Assembly (NCBI GenBank): GCA_030734395.1
Contig: JAUZTG010000034.1
Coordinates: 248,001 to 312,000, forward strand
Length of the DNA: 64,000 bases
Direction of reading: 5' to 3'
Source of the DNA: Sarocladium kiliense
Lineage: Eukaryota > Ascomycota > Sordariomycetes > Hypocreales > Sarocladiaceae
Shown: positions 1 to 12,119 of the stretch, piece after piece
How positions within the stretch are numbered: position 1 is the first letter of the stretch
How the letters are laid out: every line of letters starts with the position of its first letter
The notes under the pieces: model-generated
Databases searched by the model: none
Seen by the model: the letters and a program-made list of their open reading frames with translations, nothing else
Told to the model about the DNA's origin: nothing
Program-made: the position numbers and the translations under genes

Positions 1-716
1 TGGCTGAGATCCTCCGTTTGTTTCGCGTTTCCTGGGAGAAGCTTCCGTTTCGAAACGTATGTCTATCCAGATGCAAGTAGATCTTCGTCAACGCGGATGC
101 TGGCCCGAGCCAGGGTAGCGTGGGATTGAATTATGCAGGCTGCGTGAGTCACCTTTTCTCTCTTGGACTCTTGGCTTGAGCTGGTTGCATTTTCCTTGGT
201 CTGTGCTGAAGCTGGCCGGAGGGAGCCGGACCGCCTCTGCCCCCAATTTGCCCTGATGTAAGTGCTCATATGTTGGTTGACATGTCACTTGTGATGGCTT
301 CATATGACATGACTCTTGAGAGTCAAACATGTCTCGGACCTTCAAAACGTGGACAATGCTTTCTTTCTTTGCCATTCAAGCCGCCAGCCCTGTCTTTGTT
401 CGCATCCATCCCCGTGCACGTCACCACGTCAGGTGAAGAAGCCCTGCTTCACCTTCTGTTCACATGCAGACCACCACTGAATATCAACACCCTCTAGCTT
501 AAACAGACCAGTCATTCGTCCCTCTCGAATCATCATGTTCGCTTTGTTTCTGTTCATCTATCTCTCAAACGAAGCCACCATGCCGGGTATCCATCTCTGC
601 CAACCCCCCCTTTCCCGCATCAAACTCCACCCTCCCGCAGCACATGTCGCCCCTCACCGAATAGACACGTCTTCACCAAGTACGCGTTTACCAATCGTCT
701 CACTTCGCTTCCTCTA
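1..716. other. Window edge / intergenic, no gene recognised
   Basis: I see no supported gene here. The open frames on both strands are short, have no family resemblance, and those reaching past 700 overlap the Vrl1-like gene antisense. This is probably the downstream flank of that gene. Confidence 0.5.
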
Positions 717-3700
717 TCACGATACCTTCGCGTCCTCCATCCCATCTGCCATCTCGGCCCCTACTTCCGTCGCCACCGGCTGTTGCCCGTCTGTCGCTCG
801 AACTTTGCGGAGAGCTCTCATCAGCCCATCCATCCGTGCGCGTTCTTGTACAACCATGCCCCTTGCAAACTCCCGGATCGCCCGCCGTCCCATCCTCTCG
901 TGCATGTTCTGCCATCCTGCTAATTCACTCGCCACTGTCTGCTGTGTGTATCGAAGCTCCTTGGACAGGTACCGCACCTCCTCCGTCAGTCGGCGAGCTT
1001 TCTCCCCCTTCTCATCGTTCATCCGCTGGCGTGTATCGTCCAGCAGACCCAGCGCCCATCGAGATGAGCGACCTGTTGACCCCTGGCTTCGTTCCGCTTC
1101 CCTTCGCGCTGTCGACATCTGATCAATCAGCGCCGTCGGTCGCGCCAGGGCTGACAGCAGTGCTTGGATCGTAGACTGTATGGCCAGGAGATTTGTGTGC
1201 AACCCAGTTTGCGCACTGAATTGCGTAGGGACAAGCGCTTGCACAAAGGCTTCGAATCCATCTTTGTGTTTTCGTGGCAGGTACCGAAGCATCACCAGAG
1301 ACCGGTGCATCAACACCGCTGAATCGTACATATCTAGCATGTCTTAGTACCTCCGCAATTTCACGTGGGAAGATCCGGTTCGAAAATACATACCTGAGCT
1401 GGCGAGCGCAACGTTATTCGCCCGCCTGGTGACACTCTTTGTAGAGTAGCTGACACCGCGCACCATCTCCCGCGCGTGGTTGATGAACTGCTCAACTTCC
1501 CTCACGTCCTCGACTGGCTCATACTCATCCTTGATCCTCTCCGTCCGCGCGTCCGCTTTGAGCTTTGTACGCTGCTCCATCATGTCCAGTTGGAGCTCCG
1601 GCACCAGGAAGAACTCCCACATCATCTCATGGGTGGCAAACGTGGGATGATCCAGCATGATCTTCAGAAAAGCATCGGCCCTTAGCTGAATGTCACGCAG
1701 AACTGCTCTCGATGGTTTGGACGGTATTTGAAATGGTGTCCTCGTGTCTGAAATCTCAGGGATCCAAGATGCCGGGTTCTCAGTACCAAGAAGCTGAGAC
1801 AAACGCTCAAAGTCCATCAATGACCGTCTGCTTGTCGTTACAGTATAGCTCTCGTGATTCGTTGGCGCCGCAGACTTAAGCACCAGCCTCACTGAGCCGT
1901 CCTCCACGAAGAAAGCCCTGACCACGCCCGTGATTCGCGCATCACGTCCCGGCGGCATGCTGAAGAGCCCGAGGTCGTCGATCTTGTTGCGGACGTCGTC
2001 ATCCTTTGCCAGCTCCACAGCCGTAAGTCCCCGGATCTCCTTGGCCGAGATGTCTACCCTTGGGTCCGCGAACAACGCCCGCACCATCTCGTATCGGCCA
2101 TACTTACTAGCCACCATCAACGCCGTGAACCTCTTGTCGTTGGTCGCATTGACGTCCACATCGCAGTGATGGAGGATGCGTAACGCAAGTCTAGCATCGT
2201 TGATGATGTGCAGCAATGTGTTTCCCTTGTTGTCGACGTGCTCATCCACATGCAACGGCAGACCATCCTGCTGCGCCGCCCTGGCCGCCTTCAGGCCGGC
2301 CTCCACCATGTCATAGTAGTCGCCATGGTCGTACGAGCGGCAAAGTGCGAAAAGCGGCGTCTGTCCGTTCTTGTCCCGTTGCCGCCACGGTATCAGGTGG
2401 CCGATCCGGGAGATTAGAAACGGGGCATTGAAGAGGTAGTGTCCGACGCCGCGACCCCAAATGTCTTGCCTTGAGACGTACTCCCTCAGCTGACGCCCAG
2501 TCGCTTGCGGCGTCAAAAATTCCAGAATTATGTCTATAATATTAGCGTGGCCCAACTGGACCGCGGCGCTTAGAAGCGTCGTATCTTCATTATTCATGTC
2601 GTCAAGGATATTCTCCATTGGGTAGTGTTGCGTCAGCGAAAGCAGGTACCGCAGGGCCTCCGGTTGTTCGTTCTGCACTGCCATCATCGGCACGGATTCG
2701 CCGAAAGCATCGTTCGTCTGCGATATTCGCTCCACTGAGATGTCACCTTCCAGGGCGCTCCCAAGAGTGCCAATACTGGCCGTGCGCGAATGGAACGATA
2801 TCTCTGATCCGCTAGAGATGCTCCGCGTGTCCATGGCCACTCTCTTGATCCTCCTGAGCGGCATGAAGTTGTTCTCGTCGTTGGCATCTCCGTTGACCTG
2901 GAACGGGAACACGTGATTCAGATCCGAGCCGTGTGAGAAATGGTCGGACGTTGTGAGGACAGTTGATGATCTCCTCGAGGATCCGTTATGTGTGCTCCAC
3001 GATATTGATGGTCTGCGACTCGAAGACCGAGATCTCCGCGGTGGTGCATCTTCGTCCTCTACTGCACTTGAGCTGGGCTCCAAGATGTCCCTGAGGTCCG
3101 TCATGGTCGCGCTCTTGGTGGCATCCCACAACGCTTTGTTCCGTCTGCTTGCCCGCCTCAGTCCTGCCGAGTCCATAGCCAGGTAGGTTAGCACGGCTTC
3201 GAATGTACTCAAAGCGTAACCCATCTCGCCGCTGTCGACGTCGTCGATGAATATGAAGCTGCGAATGTATCCGAGTCGGGCCTGTAGATGTCGAAGTTGG
3301 GACCGTATCACAACGTAGAGTAACAGCGACACCAGCGTGTCCGCATTGATAGTCATGATGGTCTTTTCGGAGGCTGGCCCGTCTGCCGACATGGGTGTGG
3401 TGGTGTCGGTCAACTGTGAGAGTGTTTTCAGGGTAAAAAGCAGAGAATCCATCATTTCTTGCGGAGACAGTGCTGTTGCGATTTTCTTGAATTCTTCGAT
3501 CGCCGGTCCGAGCTGAATTGTGAGATCGTGTTTAACTCTTGGTCCGCCTTCTATAGCAATCCCCAACTGAGAGATGTCGATGAACTCCATTTGCCGAATC
3601 TTAGCTTCCAGCTCCAGGTCGTCCGGCCGCTTGAGTGCCGTCAGCCTAGGGAAAAGAAGATGGTGGACATTCTCTGCAACGTAACGCTCTATAAGTTTCT

Positions 3701-4714
3701 CCACGAGAGGACCGGTTAGATCAGTCGTGGCCCCAAGGAGTGACAGCTGCTGCTTATCGACATTCTGGAAGAGATCGATAGCATTAGTGACGGCCGTTTC
3801 TAGAGATGCGCGCATGATGTCTTCGTCGTCCTCCGCATAAAAGTTCTCCGTGACATGCAATCTGCTCAGCCCAGTATCTCCCGTTCTAGAAGATAGACTG
3901 TTGGAACGGGCCTTCTTCATTGCAGTCGCTATCGGTCCGTCCGGCAGAGGGTCTGGAATAGTGTTGGCAGAGGGCGGAGGAGGCAGCGGCTTTTGAAAGA
4001 CGGTCGTGAACTCGGTAAAAAGCTTTTCGAGGCCGGGCTGCATCTGCCTTGCGATCATGGGAAAGTTGTTGAGCAAGTCATGAAAGCTCTTGATATCCTT
4101 CTTGCGCGGTAGCTGGGCCGCATCAGCCGATGCCTTGGACGCTTGCTGGCTTTCAATCGCTCTTCGCTTCGACTCTCCAGGGCTCAGGACGGCCGGTATG
4201 ATCTTGATCTCCTCCCAAACGCCAACCAGTGGTCGTGAGATGTAGTATAGTAGCCATTGACGGGGTTCGAAAACGTCGGGATAGAAGGTGGCATCGTTGA
4301 GAATTTGCGCTTGCGCAAGCGACTTGAAGCCTTGTTCGGGTCAGTACACCACCTTTCGCTCAACCTGGCATATAAGAACTTACCCTTGTTGCTGTAGACG
4401 ACGGCATCTTTGATGATAACGCTCCGTCCGTTCAAAGTCGAGATCTGCTTGGCTTTGCCCCTCACCTCGCGGAGGTTCTGGGGAGCGTCCTTGCTCGGCG
4501 CACCGGCGCTGCCGGCTGGGACGCGCAGAACATGACTCGAGAGGAATTCCTCAGAAGAGAGGACCTCCTGAACGGACGAGCCGCTCTCGGTCTCCCGGGA
4601 GGTGAGCAGAACATCCGTGAGCGGGACAAGGAGGATATGGTGGTGAACAGGACTGCACTGGGAGGGTACTGGGCTTTTGAAGAAGGCGGCCAGGAAGGGA
4701 TTGAATGGGTGCAT
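717..4714 (-). CDS. VRL1: VPS9-ankyrin-PX(-BAR) endosomal protein, Vrl1-like
   Basis: Three exons, complement(717-1333, 1394-4330, 4384-4714), give 1294 residues. Intron 1 (4331-4383) has GTAAGT, branch CTGAC and an AAG acceptor; intron 2 (1334-1393) has GTATGT, CTAAG and CTAG. Domains in order: a Vrl1-type N-terminal region; a VPS9 domain around 290-525, ending in a typical block with NADTLVSLLLYVV and later GEMGYALSTFEA; ankyrin repeats about 675-890; a PX domain about 905-1015; then a helical C-terminal region compatible with a BAR fold. This order matches yeast Vrl1, the Rab5-GEF-like subunit of the VINE SNX-BAR coat with Vin1, so a role in endosomal membrane traffic is inferred. The ATG at 4714 opens the only long frame joining exon 2. 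Confidence 0.85.
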
Positions 4715-5761
4715 TCACTCGACTTGACGGCAAGCCAGGATAGGTGGTGTTTCGCCCCAGCGAAGGGGAGAGGTGCGGTGCGGCGGGAGAGTTGGCTGTT
4801 GGAGAAAGTTGGAGATGTTTCGTCGATCAGCGATTTGACATGACGTCGATGCGGCTGCGCAGGTGAGCTGGAATTGTGAAAGTGCCGAGTGACTCGATAA
4901 TGAAGAGCGCCGTTGTTGTGGTGGGATTGTCGGGTTGCTGGCAAGAGAGATGCTGATGGGACGAGGGGCGAGCCGTGTTGAAGATGGGGAGGTGGTTCAG
5001 GTAGGGATGGGAGGGAGGGAGCGATAACCTCAGGTACGGGATGGACAGCTCTGGCTCGACTCCAACCTCAATCGGGGATTCCGTCATCTGGTGGTGGACA
5101 CGCGGCGGTGCGCGTTCCTGCGGTTGGGTTGGTGGCAGGGCAGAGCTCTCCCCAGAAGGACCCCCAGCTAGAGAAAATAGGGTAAACTACAGGGGGGAGC
5201 TACCGGCAGCTACAGGGGATCGACACCGGATAATTCAGGGGCACTGACCCCGTGCCCCACGCGATCTTCACTGTGGCTTACCCTGCACAGACATGCTCTG
5301 AGTTGAAGCATGTGATTGATATGATCACCCTTCGATACGGGCTATCACATGTGTCTGTTGGGGATATGGATTTCAACAGTGGCTTCTTATCGAGCAAGAG
5401 AAGTCAAGAGTAGATTGAGCTGAAGGCTTTTTCTCTCCGAGGTTCCACCAAGTGGCTTGATAGATAACCCAACGGATATCGAGTCAAGCGCCATGCCCGA
5501 GTCCAGATGATTCAACGGGTGGCAGTTGCCTGGCCAGTGACATTTAGCTACAATGAGTCTATGAGATAGAGATGCATGATGTTCTTCATGTGAGAACACG
5601 ACTTCTCCAGCCTGGAACCGTGGATTCCTTCTCCCAATGGCTTCTGCATCAGGAGTTCCCATACAAACTCGGAAGTTCGAATTCGAACTTGCGAGGCACG
5701 GCAAGTGCAAGTACTGGTCCCTCATTCATTTTATATAGCCTTATCTTCCACGATTCCGACC
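4715..5761. other. Intergenic: Vrl1-like promoter and CYP51 3' flank
   Basis: About 1.05 kb between the start of the Vrl1-like gene and the stop of CYP51, both on the minus strand. I see no coding segment, RNA or clear repeat. Confidence 0.5.
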
Positions 5762-7366
5762 TCATTGCTTTTGTCTTCGTTCCCACCTCACCATCCCCGG
5801 CCGAACCGGACACGAGAACATTGAAGTATAATCCGTGGCCGGCACTCCCTTCTTCCCATCCAAGGTATAGAACTTGAACTCTCTCACTAGACTCGCCACA
5901 ATCGTTCCCAAGTTGACATACGCAAACTTCTCGCCAATACATCTGTGTCGACCAGCTCCAAAGGGCAGATAAGGGCTTCTCGTTCCCTTACCGAGCTCCT
6001 TCTGGTCTGTCCCATCAGCATCACCCTCATCTTCCTCCCCTCCAACGTGGTTGTCCCATCGGTGAGGATCCCAGCTCTGGGCCTCGCGGAAATGCTGTTC
6101 GTCGAGCATGGTCACAGCAGGAGACGCCAGCAAAACCTTGCCTGGGGAGATAACGTAGTCGGTGCCAGGCACCGCAAGTGGGTTCCTTACCTTGCGCATG
6201 ACAGAGTGGATCGAATTGTGACACCGAAGTGTCTCCTTGATGACGTTCCTGAGGAGCGGCAACTTCGCAAGATCGCTGTTCTCCAGAGGTGGGAGGGTTT
6301 TGCTACCGCGAGCAAGTGCATTGACCTGCTCTTGGTACAACTCCTCGGTAACGTCAGGACGAGACGCGAGGTGGAAGATGATCCATGATACAGAAGATGC
6401 AGAGGTGTGCTGACCAGCCATCAACAGCGTGATCATCATGTTGGCAATCTCCGAGTCAGGAAGAGGTGTTCCGTCCTTGTATGTGCAACCCATCAAGTTC
6501 CAAATCATATCCGGGCCCAACTCCGATCCGCTCATTCGTCTCGTGTTGATGATCTCAGTGTAGATCGCATTCATCTTCGCATGGGCAATATCCCGCTTTT
6601 TGTTTCGTGGTAACGGCGCCCAAGGCATGACGAAGTTGATAGGTCTGAATCCCTGATCGAGGTCGTGGTACAGACTGGCAAAATCGCCAGTGATTCTCTT
6701 CCGCACCTCTTCTCCCTGGAGAGATCGGGCGGCTGTCAGGATGGTGATCTGTGATACGGCGTTCGTAACATCGACAACCCCAGATTGGCCATGGAAAGCC
6801 GGATTCTCCGAGACATAGTCCTTGACCTCCTGGGAGATCAGAGGGACATAGCTTTCCAAGGCTCGAGTGGTCAGACCAAACTTGACAAACTTCTTTTGTT
6901 CCATGAATTTTGAGTTCGGGCAGTCGTAGACTACGCCGCGGCCGAAAACAGGGGTGCATAGAGGGCCGTAAATCTCTTCGGCACTGAGATCTTTGTGTTT
7001 TCCGTTCAGTATAAAGTCGTTGCCGTCAACGCCGAGGTAGACGGTAATCTCCTTTCCGAGGAGAACGAAGGTGAAGAGATCGCCATGCTGTCAAAGAAAA
7101 CCGTCAACCACTTTGATTTTCTCAAGTGCTCAGAATGGTGGCAATTGTGCCTCAATTGGCGTCTGGTCTGTACTTACCTTCTCTCTGCACTTTGCAAAGA
7201 ACTTGGGAGGATCGATGCCATAAGAAATAGAGTTGCCAATGAGTGGGATCCAGTGGAAGACCAGCGGTGGCTCGTCTTTGCGTCGTGGAAGCAGCTGACG
7301 GACTATGTTGCCCACGATGAGGACCAAGGCGAAAGCAGGCAACAACCAAAGAGGAAGAGAAGCCAT
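5762..7366 (-). CDS. CYP51: Sterol 14-alpha-demethylase (CYP51), CYP51A-like
   Basis: Two exons, complement(5762-7087, 7178-7366), give 504 residues; the 90-nt intron falls after the CREK motif, as GTAAGT...CAG. It is the ER P450 that removes the 14-alpha methyl group in ergosterol synthesis and is the azole target. An N-terminal membrane helix (MASLPLW...) is followed by the SRS1 block VVYDCPNSK (115-123), the I-helix AGQHTS, the K-helix ETLR and the heme loop FGAGRHRCIG with Cys446. The C-terminus (GEKFAYVNLG, DGKKGVP) resembles CYP51A more than CYP51B. ATG 7366 is used; the frame runs 12 codons further up only to a TTG. Odd points: Gly114 stands where relatives usually have Asp, Val216 where A. 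fumigatus CYP51A has Met220, and the usual YGYG segment before SPYLPFG is replaced by residues about 425-434 lacking both tyrosines. Confidence 0.93.
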
Positions 7367-8479
7367 CTTGAAGGATGGAGAAGACACGGGAGGTAAAGAC
7401 AAGAATATTCGAAAGATGTCGATAGGAGAAATCAGAGATCTGAGGTTCTGTTCAGTAGGTTTATAAGGAATGTTCGTGCTCGTATTCTCCGTCCAAGACC
7501 AGGCGGTATTTCACAATTACTGCTTTCCTCCTACAGAAGTACTCCTTTAACCTCCGTAACTCGGTCATCTACATCCGCTTGAGCTCTGAGGCCTACCATT
7601 GGTGTTGGCGTTGCTGGTATACAATGCGTCGTGTTCGTATTCGGCACCTCGCGTTCGTGCTGGGACCACTTCTTCGTACATTGCGTAGCAGACCAAGACT
7701 CATAGTCTCTGCTATCGCGATGGCAGTGGAATCGAATTTTCTGACGGAGTTCATGCAACTTATTCCGGCTCTGCGTAATCCTTGACAGGGCGAAGTCCAT
7801 TGGCGCACTGTTACGCTATCTTGCTGCTCGTCATCCTCGCCTCGGTTGAGCTCTCGCACATCAAACACGGACTCACAATTGCCTTGGCCGATGATTTCGT
7901 ATTCGTCATGCGATTGTTCCTACCAGCTCAAGGCTACATCTGAAATGGGGTTGAAATGTTGAGGCTAAGCAGGTTGTGACGGCTAAGTTCGTCACCACGG
8001 CAATTCCAAGTTGTTGCTTCTCCCCCCAACTACGCCTGGATCACACCAACCAGACGCGTCGACATGGAGATTCGTATGTATCGATTGGTATCCATATGGC
8101 CTGCCAGATCATCTGTTTGGCGAGTTCGGGAGTCGGCTATAGGCAACTCTGACGCTGTCCACTGTTACCCACAGCCTCGATCCATCCTTCGTTTCGAATT
8201 TCGCAGGACCTTTCCAAGCAAACAATGCGTCCTGCCTTCTATCACAACGAGGACCGAATCGTTCCGGATGGCACGAGTGATGATGGTCTTTAAGGGCGAA
8301 CTCGCTGTTGGTTAGGATACGAGATACGTATTGACAGCCTGAGGTCACCACTGGCGCTGACTCACATCAGGTTGCACCAATACCGTCGCGACATGGTACA
8401 CGCCTCCGTCAAAATGCTTCGCCAGCCGAATCAAGCTTTCCCAAACATCCAGCATTCATCTGAATAGTACAAACCCGAA
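7367..8479. promoter_or_regulatory. Divergent intergenic region, CYP51 / hydrolase
   Basis: 1.1 kb between two genes reading outward, so it must hold both promoters. ATCACACCAA near 8039 loosely resembles a sterol regulatory element but departs from the consensus; I do not call it. No gene or repeat is seen. Confidence 0.45.
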
Positions 8480-9529
8480 ATGGCTTTACGACCTGGGCTG
8501 CAGCGGTCTTATGTCTGGCCCAACTTGGTAGGGTCAATCGCGCTCTCCAACGCGACTCCACGACACAGCTCAACCTTGTCCACAGCTCCATCAATACCCA
8601 CATCGTCCGATCGACAGACCGTGACCCTCCCCGATGGTCGTCTCTTAGGCTTCGCAGAGTATGGCCAGCCCGATGGAAAGCCTTTGTTCTACTTTCATGG
8701 CTACCCAGCTTCGCGACGGGAACCCGCTCCCATCGCCAAAGAGGTCCGTGAGCGTGGCATCCGACTCATATCGGTAGACAGGCCAGGAATTGGCGCTTCA
8801 ACATATCATCCTGGACGGACATTGCGCGATTGGCCTGAAGATGTGAGGGTCCTTGCCGATGCCCTTGGCTTGAAGCGTTTTGCTGTGCTGGGCAGCTCCG
8901 GAGGCGGCCCGTACGCGATTGCTTGCGCCCTTGTCCTGCCTCCAGAGCGACTGTCAGTTGCCGGCGTCTTTGCTGGAGCGCCTCCGTGGGAAGTTGGTGC
9001 GCATATGGTATCTCGTCCGCGGCAACGTCTTGCCTACCTGGCGCAACACTGGCCAAGGTTCTTGAAAGGCTTGACGACAATCCTGGTCTCCGTTTCGCGG
9101 TGGCTTCTGAATCGTCGATGGGTTCAGAAGAGGATCGATGCTTGGCTCATTGCTGTGGTCACCAAGGCCAAGGAGAATGAGGGCAAGCCGAAAGAAGAAC
9201 TCACCCCCCAAAAGCTGTCTGAGCTCCGGGATCAAGTCGTCGGGCCTTTTATGGACCATTTCGAGCAGGGTGCCGCTGGTTTCGTCCAGGAAACACAGAT
9301 CCTCGTTGGACCCTGGGGATTTCCTTTCGAAGATGTCAAAGGAAGGGTGCAGATCTACCACGGAGCAAACGATAGCAACTCGCCGCCGCAAATGATGAGA
9401 TTGCTCGCAGAACGACTCCCGAATTGTGATCTTCAAGAGTTCGAGAAGGACGATCATTATACGAGCGGTCGTCACTCAATCGCTGCGATGGAAAAGCTTG
9501 TCTCTGATGAAGAGGACAAGAGAGTCTGA
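8480..9529 (+). CDS. Alpha/beta hydrolase fold protein
   Basis: Single exon of 349 residues. The core starts about residue 46 with VTLPDGRLLGFAEYG. An oxyanion-type HGYPASR follows, then the nucleophile elbow GSSGGGP, an acid residue in GANDS and a candidate catalytic His in DDHYTSGRHS, so the triad looks complete. The first 45 residues are basic and rich in Ser/Thr, with few acidic residues, which could be a mitochondrial presequence, but this is weak. The substrate cannot be predicted; lipase, esterase and epoxide-hydrolase-like relatives all share this fold. ATG 8480 sits in CGAAATGGC and is the only sensible start. It is divergent from CYP51 across 1.1 kb. Confidence 0.85.
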   Translation: MALRPGLQRSYVWPNLVGSIALSNATPRHSSTLSTAPSIPTSSDRQTVTLPDGRLLGFAEYGQPDGKPLFYFHGYPASRREPAPIAKEVRERGIRLISVDRPGIGASTYHPGRTLRDWPEDVRVLADALGLKRFAVLGSSGGGPYAIACALVLPPERLSVAGVFAGAPPWEVGAHMVSRPRQRLAYLAQHWPRFLKGLTTILVSVSRWLLNRRWVQKRIDAWLIAVVTKAKENEGKPKEELTPQKLSELRDQVVGPFMDHFEQGAAGFVQETQILVGPWGFPFEDVKGRVQIYHGANDSNSPPQMMRLLAERLPNCDLQEFEKDDHYTSGRHSIAAMEKLVSDEEDKRV

Positions 9530-9925
9530 TATGTTTTCGTGGATTTGGCGAGCACGGTGCTGATATATGTACCTGTAGGGCATGATGTATTATTGAAACC
9601 ACTCCTAGCAAGCATCAAGACACTATTTTCCACCTTTCGACATGACCACACGACGGACAGTGACAGAAGAGTGAATCAAGGGCACGCAACAGCTGTGGGC
9701 TCCTGGTTGACGGAGGTCCCCTCATGCTCGTGCCACCTGGTGAATCGAGTAGAATAGGCCGCCGTGCATCTGGCGAGCATAAAACAACTCGCACTTTCTC
9801 TTTGTTTCTTTTTCGTCACTTAGCTCAACTTCTTTCAACTCGACCAAATCTTCTTTACTGTTCACAATTAGAGGGGACCATTCAACCAGCTTCGCTTCCG
9901 GCCCTAATCGACCCAGTCGCCCAGC
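9530..9925. other. Intergenic, RBR-1 promoter
   Basis: About 400 bp with a C/T-rich stretch near 9790-9850, typical of a fungal core promoter and 5' leader. Nothing else is seen. Confidence 0.45.
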
Positions 9926-11644
9926 ATGGCCCTCTCAGGTATCGACCCAGCCAGTCTGGAGATCATCCTCAACCTCCAGAGGGATGACTTCGAGCGATTC
10001 GCCACCATGAAACGTCACCGCAACGGTGGCATCTCTGGTGATCACGATGTCGCCATGAAGCTTTGGGCAGATGAGCTCGACAGCATCGCCGCCGGGGCTC
10101 CCACTCGAAAGAAATTCCGAGAAATTTGGTCATCTGGGGATGTGAAGATTGAAGAAGCCGCGACGGCACGGGATCAAGTTCCACCTCAGACCGATGAATC
10201 TCCAAGTTCTCCTTTCATGACACCGGCTCCCGCGTCCCCGGAGCTTCCCATGACGCCCGTTGAGAGTCCATTCTGGGCCCCTGAGTGGCCTCGAAGCCCT
10301 TCATCAGTGGATCACAAGAACGAGCATGAAGAAACGTCTGTTTCACCTGTCATTCGTGATTTTGAGGATTCTCCTCCCATAAGTCCAGACCCAGGCAAAG
10401 CTGAAACAATTGATGAACCCATCGAGGACTCTTTCGCCGTACCAGAGGAAATACCAGAGGAAATACTAGAGGAGATATTAGAGTCTGAAGCAGAGTCAAA
10501 GTCCTTCCTTGGGTTTGAGGCGGTACCACCTCTTGGACCCGTCAAAACCTGCATTGTTTGCTCTGAAGCACTTCCTCTTCTGGAGCGGGTCGAGTGTCCG
10601 TGCTCACATCTCTACTGCTTTCCATGCCTCAACAACTTCGTCAGAGTTTCAATGGAGGATGAGTCTCGTTTCCCGCCGCGCTGCTGCGGCCAGACCATTC
10701 CGCGTGCCACCATCAAATCATCTCTCTCTGCTGAGAATTGGAATCAGTACTTGGCCAAGATCGTCGAAGTTCGAACACCGGTCAGACTGTACTGCCACGC
10801 CTGCACTGGGTTCGTCCCATCAACCCAGATAGAAAACGATATTGGCCAGTGCAAGACATGCGGAAGTCGAACCTGCGTCTACTGCAAGAAGAAGGAACAT
10901 CAAAACGAGTGCCCAAAGGACAAGGCAACTGCGAAGTTCTTGCGTTTTGCGAAGACGCAAGAGTGGCAGCGATGTCCTTCGTGCCGAACGATGGTAGAGA
11001 AACGCTACGGCTGTCATCATATGAGTGAGTGAACGCCTTCCGCTGATATTTGTTCTTACTAAACCCCGATATCTACAGGTTGCAAATGTGGGACGCAATT
11101 CTGCTATGGATGTGGCAGGCCCTGGTTGATTTGCTCTGGAGCATGCGCCGGAGCATACCTTCTTACCGGGCGACGTACAACTACTCTCAATCATGCTGCA
11201 GACGATGGTGACGACGAAGTCGAAGAGCCTCGCCCAACACCGTTCCTGACCGGGCCAGTATATGATCTGACAGAGCAACGACCAGGTAACGGCCATGACA
11301 CCTCGAACACTGCTAGGAGCCTCAACACAATCGAGATCAAGGACGAGCCTGCCGAGGGAGCTACGGAGATCGCTACGGTTGCGACACTGTCTAGCGTGAC
11401 TGGCGACTCCCCAATCAAAATCTCACGTCGCATATGCCCAGATCCGAGACGATTTCAACTTCGATTTGGGTGCGTTGTTTGCGACCAGTGCGGCAGAATG
11501 ACCGCCTCTCACCATTGGAAATGTGGCGAATGTTGGTTCCAAGCATGTCGAGTATGTGTCGGCCGCTTCCGCTCTCAGAAAGACCCTCATGAGTTGAGCT
11601 CGCGCAGGAACGAGGCAGATAATCAGGACCTGGCCCACGCGTGA
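9926..11644 (+). CDS. RBR (RING-IBR-RING) E3 ubiquitin ligase, copy 1
   Basis: Join(9926-11024, 11079-11644), 554 residues. The 54-nt intron (GTGAGT, TACTAAAC branch, CTACAG) falls just before the catalytic Cys of RING2, giving GCHHMSCKCGTQFCYGCG across the join. Domains: an N-terminal motif (GIDPASLEIILNLQ) shared with copy 4; an acidic Ser/Pro/Glu linker; RING1 from about 208 (CIVC...CSHLYCFPC); IBR (CHACTGFVP...CVYCKKKEHQNEC); RING2; and a late Cys-rich module (CDQCG...CGECWFQACRVCVGRF) resembling a variant ZZ/binuclear finger. RBR ligases pass ubiquitin through a RING2 cysteine thioester. Copies 2 and 3 follow on the same strand, so this is a tandem family. Substrate unknown. Confidence 0.9.
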
Positions 11645-12119
11645 TCAATGAAGGAATGTTGAGGCCAGGATGATATTCATTCCCAGTGACGGAGAGGGTG
11701 TGAGAAGCCTCGACCGGTCCTCAACATTCACAGGAAGCATTTCCGCCGATATGGGCGAGAAGTGGCTTTTGACGGAGCATCGAAGCAATAAACCACTGGG
11801 AAAGCGACGAGAAATGGCTTGAGAGTTCGCAATTGCTTACACTCAGCGTTGGAGCAGCCCTCGATCAATGAAATCTACCTACCGTAGGTAGCGAAGCAAT
11901 CCGATTTCCACTCTCGCGACGGGCACCTGCAGGCACAACGTGACATGCATTCTCCATGAGCCTCATTAACTAACGCAACCAGCAAAGAGACAAACCTCGT
12001 GTCAAGAGTTCCGTTTTATGGTCACTGACTCTCCTCTTTCTTCACAAGTACAGCACCGAATCGACAAGACGCTATAGGTACCCTGCGTTGCGGCTTTGGC
12101 CTCAACAACCAACAGCACC
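11645..12119. other. Intergenic between RBR-1 and RBR-2
   Basis: 475 bp with no coding segment. It holds a near-perfect 8+8 bp palindrome at 11875-11891, listed separately. Confidence 0.5.
11875..11891. repeat. Short palindrome, CTACCTAC-C-GTAGGTAG
   Basis: Two perfect 8-bp inverted arms around one base, about 230 bp upstream of RBR-2. It could be a dimeric regulator site or a remnant of a small inverted-repeat element; sequence alone does not decide. Confidence 0.5.

Noticed and set aside
535..1122. Plus-strand open frame of 195 codons
   Set aside because: Overlaps the last exon of the Vrl1-like gene in antisense; Ser/Arg/Pro-rich, no homology.
8030..8050. Possible sterol regulatory element upstream of CYP51
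   Set aside because: ATCACACCAA differs from the consensus at two positions and lies about 670 bp from the ATG; too weak to annotate.
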